Of a stretch of DNA of 64,000 bases, positions 54,913-63,827 are shown one piece after another (the first letter of the stretch is position 1; each line of letters begins with the position of its first letter). The stretch is taken from contig CAVVNM010000014.1 of the NCBI GenBank assembly GCA_963749575.1, positions 434,001 to 498,000 of the forward strand, written 5' to 3'. This DNA comes from JAMXLO01 sp963749575 (lineage in GTDB: Bacteria; Pseudomonadota; Alphaproteobacteria; Acetobacterales; Acetobacteraceae). Position numbers and translations under genes: made by a program. Below the pieces are notes generated by a model that was not told the DNA's origin, did no database searches, and was given only the letters and a program-made list of their open reading frames with translations.

Positions 54913-56199
54913 TCAGCCTTCGGACAGTAGCGCAATTGCTCTGTCAAGTTGAGGATCGCCGGGCTCTCCGGAGGTCGGACCGGCCTGCACTTCGATCGTC
55001 GGTGCGACGCCAACACCTTCCAGTCGGACGCCGTCGATCAGCACGTCATCGACCGCCAGAAGCAGCAGGCCACCGCCGATCAGGAACGCCGTCGCAGCCA
55101 GCACCGCGCCCTCCGTGCGGGTACCGATCACCTCGCCCAGGCGATACTTCTTGAAACCAAATGCGAGGATTTCCTTGCCGCTGCGGGTGCCGCCATTGAC
55201 CAGCATCGCGACGGGTTTGCGCCACTTGACGTCTTCAAATTCATGGGCGCCATTGCGATCTGTCATTTGCATCGTCGGCGCCCGCGTGTTGAACAGGTCC
55301 AAGTACTCGGGGATTGCCCCGCCCCAGCCGTCGCGAAGGTCCCAGATCAGCGCGTCGGCATCTTTCAATGTGCCGTCCGCGATGAGATGTTCGAGTGCGC
55401 GCTGGTAGGGATAGCCAGCATAGCTCCAGACGTGGACGTAGCCAATACGCCGGCCGTTGGCCTGGATCACGCGGGCACTGGTTTGCATGCCATTGAGGAA
55501 CATGCTGTTCGGTTCGATATCCGCAGGCGTGACCGTTACCTGCACCACCGTGCCGAAGCGCCGCAGTGCCAGGACGACCGGCTCGCCGACCTTGCCCCTG
55601 AACGACCCAACCGGCTGGAACGATGCACCATCGGCGGAGACAATTTCATCGCCGGCAAGCAGGCCAGCCTGCTGCGCTGGCGTATTCTCGATGACGCCGC
55701 TGACGAAGCTGCAGCCATGCGCATTGGTCCGGGAGAGGATGCCAATACCAGGATAGGAGATGTGGCCGCCCGGGAAGGCACGCTCCAGTCCGCGCCGCCG
55801 CAACGCGCCGGCGAAGATATCGGCCAGCTGGTAGTATTCAGGCTCGTCCGGCGTGTAATAGCGTGTGTGCGACGCCTGGAGCTCGGACAGCATGCGGTTG
55901 ATGACGTCGGCCAGCGCGTCCTCCGACGTCGCGCTTGCGGCGTCCGGGCTGTAGCGCTCCCGGACTGCGGTCCAGTTCAGCCCGTGCAGCTGTGGATCAT
56001 AGAACCGGTCTTTGACAGTCTGCCACACTTCGTCGAACGCCGTTGCGCTTGCGGATGCGGCGCGGAAACTGACCGGTGCGCCTGCGTCTTGCTGCCCGGC
56101 GTACAGTGCCCTCGGCGATGCGGCGGTAGCCACGGCCGCACCTGTCAGCCGCAATAAGCGGCGACGCGAGTGCGATGTGCTCATGATATCCTCGACCAT
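54913..56199 (-). CDS. S41 family peptidase (C-terminal processing/tricorn-like), exported
   Basis: A 428-residue serine protease. The N-terminus has RRRLLRLTGAAVATAASPRALYA, a Tat-like signal. A PDZ-like domain is at about 150-235 (CSFVSGVIENTPAQQAGLLAGDEI). The S41 catalytic region follows: RIGYVHVWSYAG, ALIWDLRDGWGG and the nucleophile/base pair in NGGTRSGKEILAFGFKK, then IGTRTEGAVLAA. The start at 56199 is chosen because GGAGAGG lies about 6 bases upstream; an internal ATG at 56184 is possible. It probably trims or degrades periplasmic proteins. Confidence 0.9.
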   Translation of the reverse strand: MVEDIMSTSHSRRRLLRLTGAAVATAASPRALYAGQQDAGAPVSFRAASASATAFDEVWQTVKDRFYDPQLHGLNWTAVRERYSPDAASATSEDALADVINRMLSELQASHTRYYTPDEPEYYQLADIFAGALRRRGLERAFPGGHISYPGIGILSRTNAHGCSFVSGVIENTPAQQAGLLAGDEIVSADGASFQPVGSFRGKVGEPVVLALRRFGTVVQVTVTPADIEPNSMFLNGMQTSARVIQANGRRIGYVHVWSYAGYPYQRALEHLIADGTLKDADALIWDLRDGWGGAIPEYLDLFNTRAPTMQMTDRNGAHEFEDVKWRKPVAMLVNGGTRSGKEILAFGFKKYRLGEVIGTRTEGAVLAATAFLIGGGLLLLAVDDVLIDGVRLEGVGVAPTIEVQAGPTSGEPGDPQLDRAIALLSEG

Positions 56200-56577
56200 A
56201 CGAACCTCTCCATGGCAATATCCGCTTCTTGCGCTGTGATTATCGAGATCGCGGTGCGACCGACCATCAAGAGTGCTTTGCAGTGACGATAATCGCGGCG
56301 GAGGCGGCCGACGTCTACATACCTTGCCGCTCCGACGCACGACGGGTCCTGCTCCGGGGTCGTCGAGGTGTTGACGTTCAGGAGCGCGTCGAAGAACCGG
56401 CGCAGCAGTGGTGCGTTCCGCGGAATGTCACCAGGTGACACCCCGACATAGATCGCCATGGGTTCTCGTCGGATGTCACGGAGATCGAAGTCCGTTGTGC
56501 CGGTCGTAGACCGCTAGTGCTAACTTAAGCGCCTGCGGCCAACGGCGTGAGCCAGGCGTGTCCGTTCGCTGGTTCCA
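56200..56577. other. Intergenic region upstream of the S41 peptidase
   Basis: Some 378 bases. A minus-strand open frame (from 56459, MAIYVGVSPGDIPRNAPLLR) overlaps the peptidase start by 19 bases but has no ribosome-binding site and no family; it is not called. The A+T content is somewhat higher than that of the genes, consistent with a promoter for the peptidase. Confidence 0.3.
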
Positions 56578-56853
56578 GTGACCGACCAGGTCCTCAGGCT
56601 GGGCCCGGATGATCCGGTGGCGCTCCACTGGCTCTGCGAACACTGGGGCACGACCCAGCCACTGCGGCATGTCGCCGAGGACATTGTCACCGGTCAGGAG
56701 GCGCAGGTCCGGTCCGGGCTGGCGACCGAGCACGATACCTTCCGTGTCACGTTCTGGTCGGCAGATTGGACTCCCTGGCGCGCCCTGCAAGTGCTGGCCG
56801 AGCGTTGGCCAGGGCTTTGCTTCAATCTGCGTCCGACGTACGGCGGATCGTGA
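56578..56853 (+). CDS. Api92-like ferredoxin-fold domain protein (DUF1281 type), small
   Basis: A 91-residue protein from a GTG start. VALHWLCEHWGTTQPLRHV and FRVTFWSADWTPWRALQVLAERWPG followed by FNLRPTYGG match the WGTK...F.TAWSPP...YE layout of the Api92/YubB-like ferredoxin-fold domain of phages and plasmids. The WGT and the W-S-x-D-W-x-P version are diverged. The usual N-terminal PNW motif is missing, so the protein may be truncated. Origin in a mobile element is likely; function unknown. Confidence 0.55.
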   Translation: MTDQVLRLGPDDPVALHWLCEHWGTTQPLRHVAEDIVTGQEAQVRSGLATEHDTFRVTFWSADWTPWRALQVLAERWPGLCFNLRPTYGGS

Positions 56854-57282
56854 GGCAGCAGCAAAGCACGATGATCACGGCAATCGGGGCCCCACCTTGC
56901 TGAGTAGTCAGACTGCGCGCGCGAAGCGTCGAACCATTCGATCGCAGCGCGGCAGAGTGTCTGCCGAATATCGAGTATTTGCTCCAGCTCGACTGATCTT
57001 AGATGGTCGGTGAGTGGGCGCGGTGGGCGCACTCCACGACCGCGGCGGAGAATGCGGCATTCACCAAATGCGCGACCGCATGCTGGCCTCAGACGCGGTG
57101 AGCGGCAGCGGCTTGATAAATTCCAGCCGCTTCCCGCCAGTAACCTCGATGACGATATTTGAGCAGAACCGGGAACTGGCTCACTGCTTCGGATAGCGGA
57201 TGAGACATATGCACGGATAGCGGAATACCGATTTTGCGTGCCGTGTCTATTTGCGTGTCACACAGAACTGGGAGCGAGTTCA
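56854..57282. other. Gene-free stretch upstream of the hopanoid transport locus
   Basis: Some 429 bases. Short open frames on both strands lack recognisable similarity. The final part (57255-57282) contains GGGAGCGAG, the ribosome-binding site of the small frame at 57283. Confidence 0.3.
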
Positions 57283-57396
57283 ATGTCTGCGCTCGACTTG
57301 CGCGATGGCCTATGCGGTCTGGCGATGATCGTGCCGCTTTCGGCGGCGGTTGCGGCGCCGGCGGCATACGCAGCTACCCGGCGGGCTGCCCGATGA
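57283..57396 (+). CDS. Possible small leader protein overlapping hpnN start
   Basis: A 37-residue frame: MSALDLRDGLCGLAMIVPLS then AAVAAPAAYAATRRAAR, with a hydrophobic signal-like centre. GGGAGCG lies 6 bases upstream. Its stop TGA overlaps the hpnN start (ATGATGA), as in translational coupling. It could be a real leader peptide or the leftover signal peptide of a deleted exported protein. Confidence 0.35.
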   Translation: MSALDLRDGLCGLAMIVPLSAAVAAPAAYAATRRAAR

Positions 57397-60024
57397 TGCT
57401 GCAGCGCCTGCTCGCTTGGGTGGTCGAGGAGTGCCGGCGCCACGCCCGGCTCGTGGTGCTGTTTGGCATCGTACCTGGCCGGATTCGCCGCCATCTATTC
57501 GGCCGGCCATCTCAGTGTGAGCACGGATACCGCCAAGATGTTCGCCGACAGCCTGCCCTGGCGGCAGCGCCAGGCAGCATTCCAACGCGCGTTCCCGCAG
57601 TTCAACGACCTCCTGGTGGCGGTCATCGACGCCGCGGAGCCCGAGCAGGCAGACACCACTGCCAAGGAGCTGGCGGCGAAGCTCGCCGCGGATCCAGCGC
57701 ATTTCGCCAGCGTACGCCGGCCGGATGCCTCGCCCTATCTGGAACGGGAAGGGCTGCTGTTCCTCGATACCAAGCAGCTCGCCGATCTGATGGACCGCAC
57801 CATTGACGCGCAGCCGTTCCTCGGCCAGCTCGCCGCCGATCCCACCGCGCGCGGCCTGTTTTCCGCGCTCGGCCTAATGGGTACCGGCGTCACCAAAGGC
57901 GATGCCGACCTTGGACCATATGTGGGTTCACTCGGCACCTTCCATGAGGCGCTGGCACAGGCCGTCGCGGGGCATCCGCAGCCGCTTTCCTGGACCCGGC
58001 TGCTCGGCGGTGGCCTCGCCGATCTCGGCAGCAAATACCGGTTCGTCCTGGCACAGCCGAAGCTGGACTATGGCGCGCTGCAGCCCGGTGGCGCGGCAAC
58101 CGTGGCGCTTCGCTATGCTGCGGAGAGCCTGCCGTTCGTCCAGTCCGGCCAGGCGCACGTGAACGTGACCGGCTCAGTTGCGCTGGCCGATGAGGAATTC
58201 GCCACCGTCGCCCAAGGCGCCGTCGCCGGGCTCATCGCCAGCGTGTTGTTGATCACGCTCTGGCTGTTTCTGGCGGTGCGCAGCTGGCGACTGATCGTGC
58301 CGATCCTGGGCACGCTCGGACTCGGGCTGATGCTGACGTTGCTGTTCGCCGCCGCAGCGGTCGGCACGCTCAACCTGGTCTCTGTCGGGTTTGGCATTCT
58401 GTTCGTCGGCATCGCGGTCGATTTCGCCATCCAATTCAGCGTCCGCTACCGCGAGGCGCGACACGAGTACCCCGATCCAGCGCGGGCGATGGCCGCCACG
58501 GCGCGCCGCGCCGGAAGCGCCATTCTGGTGGCGGCCGCCGCGACCGCTGCGGGTTTCCTCGCCTTCGCGCCGACCGCTTTTCGCGGCGTGGCCGAGCTCG
58601 GGCTGATCGCCGGCTTCGGCATGCTGATCGCGTTTCTTTGCACCATGACCTTCTTGCCGGCGGCGATCACCCTCTGCCGTCCGCGCGGTGAGCAAGTGGA
58701 GGTTGGCTTCGCCTGGGCTGCGCCGATCGATCCGCTGGTGAGTCGGCGTTGGATGCCGATCCTGACGGTATTTGGTGTGCTCATCGTGGTCGCATTGGCG
58801 GTGGCCCCGCGGTTGGCATTCGACGCCGACCCGCTGCACACCAAGAATCCGAACACCGAGGCGATGCGCACGCTCTACCGGCTGATCGACGATCCGCTGA
58901 CCAACCCTTTCACCATCGACATCCTGGCACCGAACGTGCAAGACGCCGCGACATTGGCGGCACGGCTGAAGGCGCTGTCCATCGTCTCGCGCGTGCTCTC
59001 TATCCAAAGCTTTGTGCCGGGTGACCAGGAGCAGAAGCTCGCTCTGATCGCCGACGCCAATACGATCCTGGCGCCCACCTTGCTGCCGCCGCAGGCACCG
59101 GCTGCGGCAGTGACCGCTGAGCAGATCCGCCGCGCGGCCGTATCGGCGCTGGCTGAGATCGACCCAGCTCTGGCCCGGCTGCCCGCCAATCATCCGCTGG
59201 CAGCCATCGCGGGCGATCTGCACCGGCTCGCAGCGGCCCCTGATGCGGTGCTCCTGGCCGCTAATGGCGCACTGACCCGCTTCCTGCCCGACGAGCTGGA
59301 CCGGTTGCGCGCTGTACTCGCGGCCGAACCCGCGACGCTGCAATCGATCCCGCCCGACACGGCGCGAGACTGGCTGTTGCCGGATGGCCGGGCGCGGGTG
59401 CAGGTGGTGCCGACATCGGCTGCACGTTCCACGCAAGGGCTGCGGGAGTTCGTAACGCAAGTGACGCAGATCGCGCCCGACGCTGGCGGCTCTGCGGTGA
59501 CGATCGAGGCAACCAGTGCGACGATCGTCGGCGCCTTCCGCTCCGCGGCAATCGCGGCGGTGCTGGCGATCGCAGCGATCTTGCTGGTGGTGTTGCGCCG
59601 GGTATTGGACGCGGCCCTCGTGCTCGCTCCGCTGCTGTTGTCGGCGCTGCTGACCGTGCTGGCGATGGTCGCGTTGTCCCTGCCACTCAACTACGCCAAC
59701 ATCATCGCGCTGCCGCTGCTGCTCGGCGTGGGCGTCTCGTTCAACATCTATTTCGTGATGAACTGGCGCGCGGGACGCCGCGCACCGCTGGGATCAGCGA
59801 CGGCGCGGGCGATCGTGTTCTCGGCGCTCACCACCGGCACGGCGTTCGGCTCGCTCGCCCTCTCGCAGCATCCCGGCACTGCTAGCATGGGCGCGCTGCT
59901 GCTGATCAGCCTGGGCTGCACACTGATTGCCAGCCTGATGCTCCTGCCCGCGCTGCTTGCCGCGCTCTCTGGCTGGCGTGTGGGGTCCGCGCTGCGGCCG
60001 GCAAGCCAATCCAGCAGAGGATGA
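57393..60024 (+). CDS. hpnN: Hopanoid-associated RND transporter HpnN (frameshifted near the N-terminus)
   Basis: About 876 residues after removing one extra C near 57473: MMLQRLLAWVVEECRRHARLVVLFGIV, then LAGFAAIYSAGHLSVSTDTAKMF. MMPL/SSD-type RND architecture: helix 1, a large periplasmic loop, helices 2-6 (SVLLITLWLFLAVRSWRL, GILFVGIAVDFAIQFSVRYREARH), a second loop, and helices 8-12 (NYANIIALPLLLGVGVSFNIYFVMNW). HpnN moves hopanoids to the outer membrane in related bacteria. DUF2147 and an hpnM remnant follow on the same strand. Without the frame correction, the protein would lack its first membrane helix. Confidence 0.9.
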
Positions 60025-60029
60025 CTGCG

Positions 60030-60473
60030 ATGATCCGCACTCTGAGTTTGCCGGCTAGCCTCGCGCTGATACTGGTATCGCTGTTGGCGGTAGCCAGAGC
60101 GGGCGGCACGCCGCTCGGTACCTGGTCGACCCAGGGAGGTCATGGCGTGGTTGAGATCGCCCTGTGTGGCGATGCCCTGTGCGGCCGGATCGTCGGCATC
60201 GACCGCGCGCCGGCCGAGCCGATGCCAACCGATGTGCAAGGCCGGCCGCAATGCGAGCTGACCATTATCCGGAACGAGATCCCGACAGCGGACGGGCGCT
60301 GGCTCGGCGACGTTACCGATCCGCGCAATGGCAAGAACTATCGGGCGCAGCTGTGGGTGGACGATGCCGGCCGGCTCAATTTGCGTGGCTTCATCGGCAT
60401 TCCGCTACTGGGTTCGACGCAAATCTGGAACCGCTACTCCGGCCGTCTGTCCGACGGTTGCCGCATCGGGTGA
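60030..60473 (+). CDS. DUF2147 family exported protein
   Basis: A 147-residue protein with a signal peptide (LSLPASLALILVSLLAVARAGG). DUF2147 blocks are PLGTWSTQGGHGVVEIALCGDALCGRIVG, DPRNGKNYRAQLWV, RLNLRGFIGIPLLGSTQIWNRY. Two Cys in the ALCGDALCG strand are typical. The ATG at 60030 is preferred (AGAGG 9 bases upstream); an ATG at 60021 overlaps the hpnN stop. Periplasmic or outer-membrane lipocalin-like; its function in hopanoid loci is unknown. Confidence 0.88.
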   Translation: MIRTLSLPASLALILVSLLAVARAGGTPLGTWSTQGGHGVVEIALCGDALCGRIVGIDRAPAEPMPTDVQGRPQCELTIIRNEIPTADGRWLGDVTDPRNGKNYRAQLWVDDAGRLNLRGFIGIPLLGSTQIWNRYSGRLSDGCRIG

Positions 60474-60524
60474 TGGAGAGGGGTAACGAGACAAGCTCGC
60501 CGCGATGGTTGCAATCTGATCGGG

Positions 60525-61112
60525 CGGCGCAAGCTGCTGGGTCTCGCGACCGGCGCGCTGCTGGCGGCTCCAACAATCGGATGGAGCGGCGTCCCTGTCG
60601 GATGCTGCGCTGCCGGTCCAGCGGCTTGAGGACGCATTGCTGGCTGCGATGAAGGCTGGCCGGCAGACGCCGTTCTCACGCCCGAGCAGAAGAGTCAGGT
60701 GTAGGATACGTTCCGCCGCTGCACGGTGTCCAGTCACACCGGCACTTTCGACAGCTACTCCGGCCAGACATTCCGCATGACGCCGGATCTGCGCAATGTC
60801 GGTGCCCGTGTCATCGTGCAGAGCTGCATTGTCCCCGCGGGCGGAACGCCGAACGAACTCAGCTACGTCATGCGGCAAGGTCCGTCCGGCTGGAAAGCGG
60901 TCGGCGTGCTGGCGGATGGATCGATCAGCCGCGTCTCCGTGCAGCGTTCGGATTTCCGCAGCCTGCTCGATAACGGTGGCGCTCCCGCGCTGGTCGCGGG
61001 ACTGGAGCGCACCGACCTCTGCAACGGCGCCGCAACCGGCCAGCCGCGCAAATTGACGGTCATGAATATCCTCGGTCGATCGCAGCACGAGAGAGTGTCC
61101 CTCTATCGATGA
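60525..61112 (+). pseudogene. hpnM: MlaC/HpnM-type hopanoid-associated periplasmic protein, degraded
   Basis: Recognisable pieces in different frames are a signal-like start RRKLLGLATGALLAAP (60525 on), DAALPVQRLEDALLAAMKAGRQTPFS (one frame over), then LTPEQKSQV, an in-frame stop at 60702, DTFRRCTVSSHTGTFDSYSG and a long intact tail (GARVIVQSCIVPAGG, VGVLADGSISRVSVQRSDFRSLL, GGAPALVAGLE). About 40 residues expected between the second and third pieces are deleted. The tail matches MlaC/Ttg2D-HpnM proteins, which carry lipids across the periplasm with HpnN. Confidence 0.78.
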
Positions 61113-61214
61113 GTATTCACGGGCTTCCTTGATTGATAGCAGTATCGTCCTCGTTGTCGCAACGAGACGACGTTCGGGATCCGGTGAGCCGTCGATAAGG
61201 AAGGCATCCGAAGC

Positions 61215-61834
61215 ATGAGAAAGAACCCACCATCAGCCAGTACAGGTACCGGTTTGTCGTGGTACATCAGCAGGATACACAGTTTCCCCATACTGGGGGC
61301 CGAGGTGGAGCGGGAGCTGTGCAGCCGCTGGCGTGACCACCACGACGTCTCCGCCGCCCACACGCTGGCCAACTGTCATCTGCCTCTCGTAGTGCAGATC
61401 GCCCGAGCGTATCGCGGCTACGGCCTGCCATGGGAAGAGCTGCTCGGTGAGGGCCATGTGGGACTGATGCGCGCGCTTTGTCGGTTTGATCCAGATCAGG
61501 TGTACGATTTACCACGTACGCCACATGGTGGGTGCGAGCAAGCATCCAGCAATACGTTCTGCATAACTGGCCTTTGACAATAATGGGCACAACCGCTGCG
61601 CAAAAGACGCTGTTCTTCAACCTGCGAAGGATGCGGGCCAACTTGCAGGAATTCGACAATGGCGCACCGAAAGTCGAGCACGTCAGCAGTGTGGCGCGGA
61701 CTTTACGCGCGTCGAAACACGATGTCATCGGCATGGTCCAGCGCATGGCGGGGCCCGATCGCAGCCTCAATGTCCCGCTCGATGCGGACAGTCAGAGGCC
61801 GAGACACCAGTGCGACGATTGCCGTAATAGCTGA
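61215..61834 (+). pseudogene. RpoH-like (sigma-32) sigma factor, frameshifted and truncated
   Basis: The first frame encodes SWYISRIHSFPILGAEVERELCSRWRDH, LPLVVQIARAYRGYGLPWEELLGEGHVGLMRALCRFDPD, which is sigma region 1.2-2.2 of RpoH. After a missing base near 61497 the frame continues as VRFTTYATWWVRASIQQYVLHNW, MGTTAAQKTLFFNLRRMRANL, and a region 3-like GMVQRMAGPDRSLNVPLDAD. It ends before region 4, so -35 recognition is lost. Several residues differ from RpoH consensus (ANCHLPLV for VTSHLRLV), suggesting an old paralogue. Confidence 0.82.
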
Positions 61835-62289
61835 TGAAGCTGGCGAAGTCGGTGACGAAATTGGGGAGGACGACGGACCGTGATCCCCCCGGCCTGACGG
61901 GCCCATTACCGCGCTGGCAAACCGGCGGTCCCTCGATCGCCTGTGTCCGTGCAACAGCGCGATTCGCCTCCGCAGCCGCGCCACGACATCGCAATCCGCG
62001 TCGTGGACTGGACTGTTCACCATAACAGCTCGCTCCATCGGGAAGAGCGGAGTCGCCCCCTCGCGGCCACAGTTGGTCACTGCGATCCGGCATTACTCCG
62101 ACGACCTCTGCAGCCCTCGGATGGCACGGCGTGTTTCCGAACCCAACCGCATTGCGGAAGAGTGTCTGCCGACTGGCGAATATTTACTCCCTTACGAACG
62201 GAACATACCTAGTCGCTGCCGCGGGGGCCGGTAGGTTGGCCGCGGCACGGGCACCTGCGGAGTGTGCGGCTCAGATCTCGGAGGCAAGC
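61835..62289. other. Intergenic region between sigma pseudogene and enoyl-CoA hydratase
   Basis: Some 455 bases. No gene recognised. It ends in the strong GGAGG ribosome-binding site of the next gene. The leading 50 bases may be further decay of the sigma factor gene (an acidic GEVGDEIGEDDG stretch appears in another frame). Confidence 0.3.
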
Positions 62290-63129
62290 ATGAACGCCAT
62301 AACAAATCCGAGACAGATCCGTCTCGTGCGACGTTCGGCGTCTTACTGGCGAGCTACGTTTGATCACCCGCCACTGAATATCTTCGGTCCGGAGACCGTT
62401 CCGCAATTGAACGCAATTATCACAGCACTCGAAACCGATGAGCATGTCAAGGTTGTTGTTTTCGATAGCGCCGTCGAGGGCTTCTTCTTGACGCATTATG
62501 ACCTACTGGCGAAACCCGAAGACACAACGAGCCTGCCTCCAGGCCCGACGGGGTTGCAGGCGCTTCCCGATATGCTGGTGCGTCTAAGCCGCGCTCCTGT
62601 GGTCTCAATTGTCCTGATCCGCGGACGCGCCACGGGGGTTGGAAGCGAGTTATCACTCGCGAGCGATATGCGCTTTGCGAGTCGGGAAAAAGCTATCTTG
62701 TCGCAATGGGAGGTCGGTGCCGGCCTGGTCCCGGGCGGCGGACCGATGGCACGACTACCCCGCCTCATAGGCCGTGGGCGTGCGTTGGAAGTGCTGCTCG
62801 GGGCGGACGATATTCCAGGCGACCTCGCCGAGCTTTACGGCTACGTCAATCGTGCTTTGCCGGACGAAGAGCTCGATGGCTTTGTCGATGCGCTTGCAGT
62901 GCGCATTGCTTCGTTCGACAAACAGGCCATCGCGGACACAAAGCACTTGGTCAACATTGCTAGCCTGCCGCCCGATGCGGAAATCGCGCCTGAGTGGGAC
63001 GCCTTTCTTGCGTCTATTGACCGCCCGGCCAGCGAGACGAGGATAAAGGCGTTGATGGAGCGCGGCTTCCATAGGGCGGGGGATGTTGAAAATCGACTGG
63101 GATACCATGTGGGCCAGGTAGGTAGGTGA
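62290..63129 (+). CDS. Enoyl-CoA hydratase/isomerase family protein
   Basis: A 279-residue crotonase-fold protein: WRATFDHPPLNIFGPETVPQLNAII, VVVFDSAVEGFFLTHYDL, IVLIRGRATGVGSELSLASDMRFASREKAIL, then VPGGGPMARLPRLIGRGRALEVLL and DDIPGDLAELYGYVNRALPD. The oxyanion-hole region is diverged and the usual catalytic Glu pair of classic hydratases is not clear. GGAGG lies 7 bases before the ATG. The substrate is unknown. Confidence 0.87.
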   Translation: MNAITNPRQIRLVRRSASYWRATFDHPPLNIFGPETVPQLNAIITALETDEHVKVVVFDSAVEGFFLTHYDLLAKPEDTTSLPPGPTGLQALPDMLVRLSRAPVVSIVLIRGRATGVGSELSLASDMRFASREKAILSQWEVGAGLVPGGGPMARLPRLIGRGRALEVLLGADDIPGDLAELYGYVNRALPDEELDGFVDALAVRIASFDKQAIADTKHLVNIASLPPDAEIAPEWDAFLASIDRPASETRIKALMERGFHRAGDVENRLGYHVGQVGR

Positions 63130-63154
63130 TTGCCCGGGCAAGTCGAGCCTGATC

Positions 63155-63517
63155 ATGAACGTGCATCCGTCTGAGGAAATAAATCCGCCGTGGCCCGCCA
63201 CCGCGGAAGTGTTCGCGCCTGAGGCGTTATGCGAGCTCAAGATTGACACGGATGGAAATGCCATTTCCGATATCGCGTTCCGGGTGCGCTCGTCCTCCGA
63301 CGACGGTGCGCAGACCGCGACACTGCGCCGGCTTGCCGGCGCGCCGGCCGCCGGGATGGGCGATGGCGGGCAGATTATCGTCGAAGGAACCCCGGTCTCA
63401 GCCGGTCGGGAGGCCGGGGTGACGGATGCTGGCGGCTACCGCCTGTTCGCGGTCCGGCGCGGCGATGAAGCCGTTTTTCTTGTGGATCTGCGCTGCCATT
63501 TCTTCAATACGCAATGA
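63155..63517 (+). pseudogene. DUF4331 family protein, internal fragment
   Basis: A 120-residue frame: MNVHPSEEINPPWPATAEVF, FAPEALCELKIDTDGNAISDIAFRVR, QTATLRRLAGAPAAGMGDGGQIIVEGTPVSAGREA and YRLFAVRRGDEAVF match the middle of DUF4331 proteins, which are usually over 250 residues. The N-terminal start segment and the long C-terminal part are missing; the normal RFFAGxRxDPFF motif reads RLFAVRRGDEAVF. Probably a remnant. Confidence 0.68.
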
Positions 63518-63827
63518 TCGTCACCCTCGCCTGGCCTCATGGGCTGGCGACCGAGATCCACGCAACCTTTGACACACTGCCCAGCTCTGCATTTCGTGCC
63601 CAAACGTCCACTTCGACGAGGAATTGTCATCGTACTGACATCGCAGGTTGCCAGCCTTTCGCTAGAACGGATGCACAAGCCACCGCTCTTGCATACCTCA
63701 CTGCCTATAGTACCATTCACTGTGTTGCCGCGACATGGCTGCATGCAGACACGGGCTCATCCGACACTATCCGCAGCGCCGCCTACGGGAACGTGGGCTC
63801 AACCGACGACCCTAGGGATATGCTCAA
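63518..63827. other. Intergenic region upstream of glucokinase
   Basis: Some 310 bases. Short plus-strand frames show no family similarity; part may be decayed 3' sequence of the DUF4331 gene. AGGGA about 9 bases before the ATG at 63828 is the ribosome-binding site of the next gene. Confidence 0.3.

Noticed and set aside
56181..56459. 92-codon minus-strand frame upstream of the S41 peptidase
   Set aside because: No ribosome-binding site, no family, and it overlaps the peptidase start.
58174..59460. Long minus-strand frame opposite hpnN
   Set aside because: Antisense composition (Arg, Gln, Asp, His rich); hpnN is clear on the plus strand.
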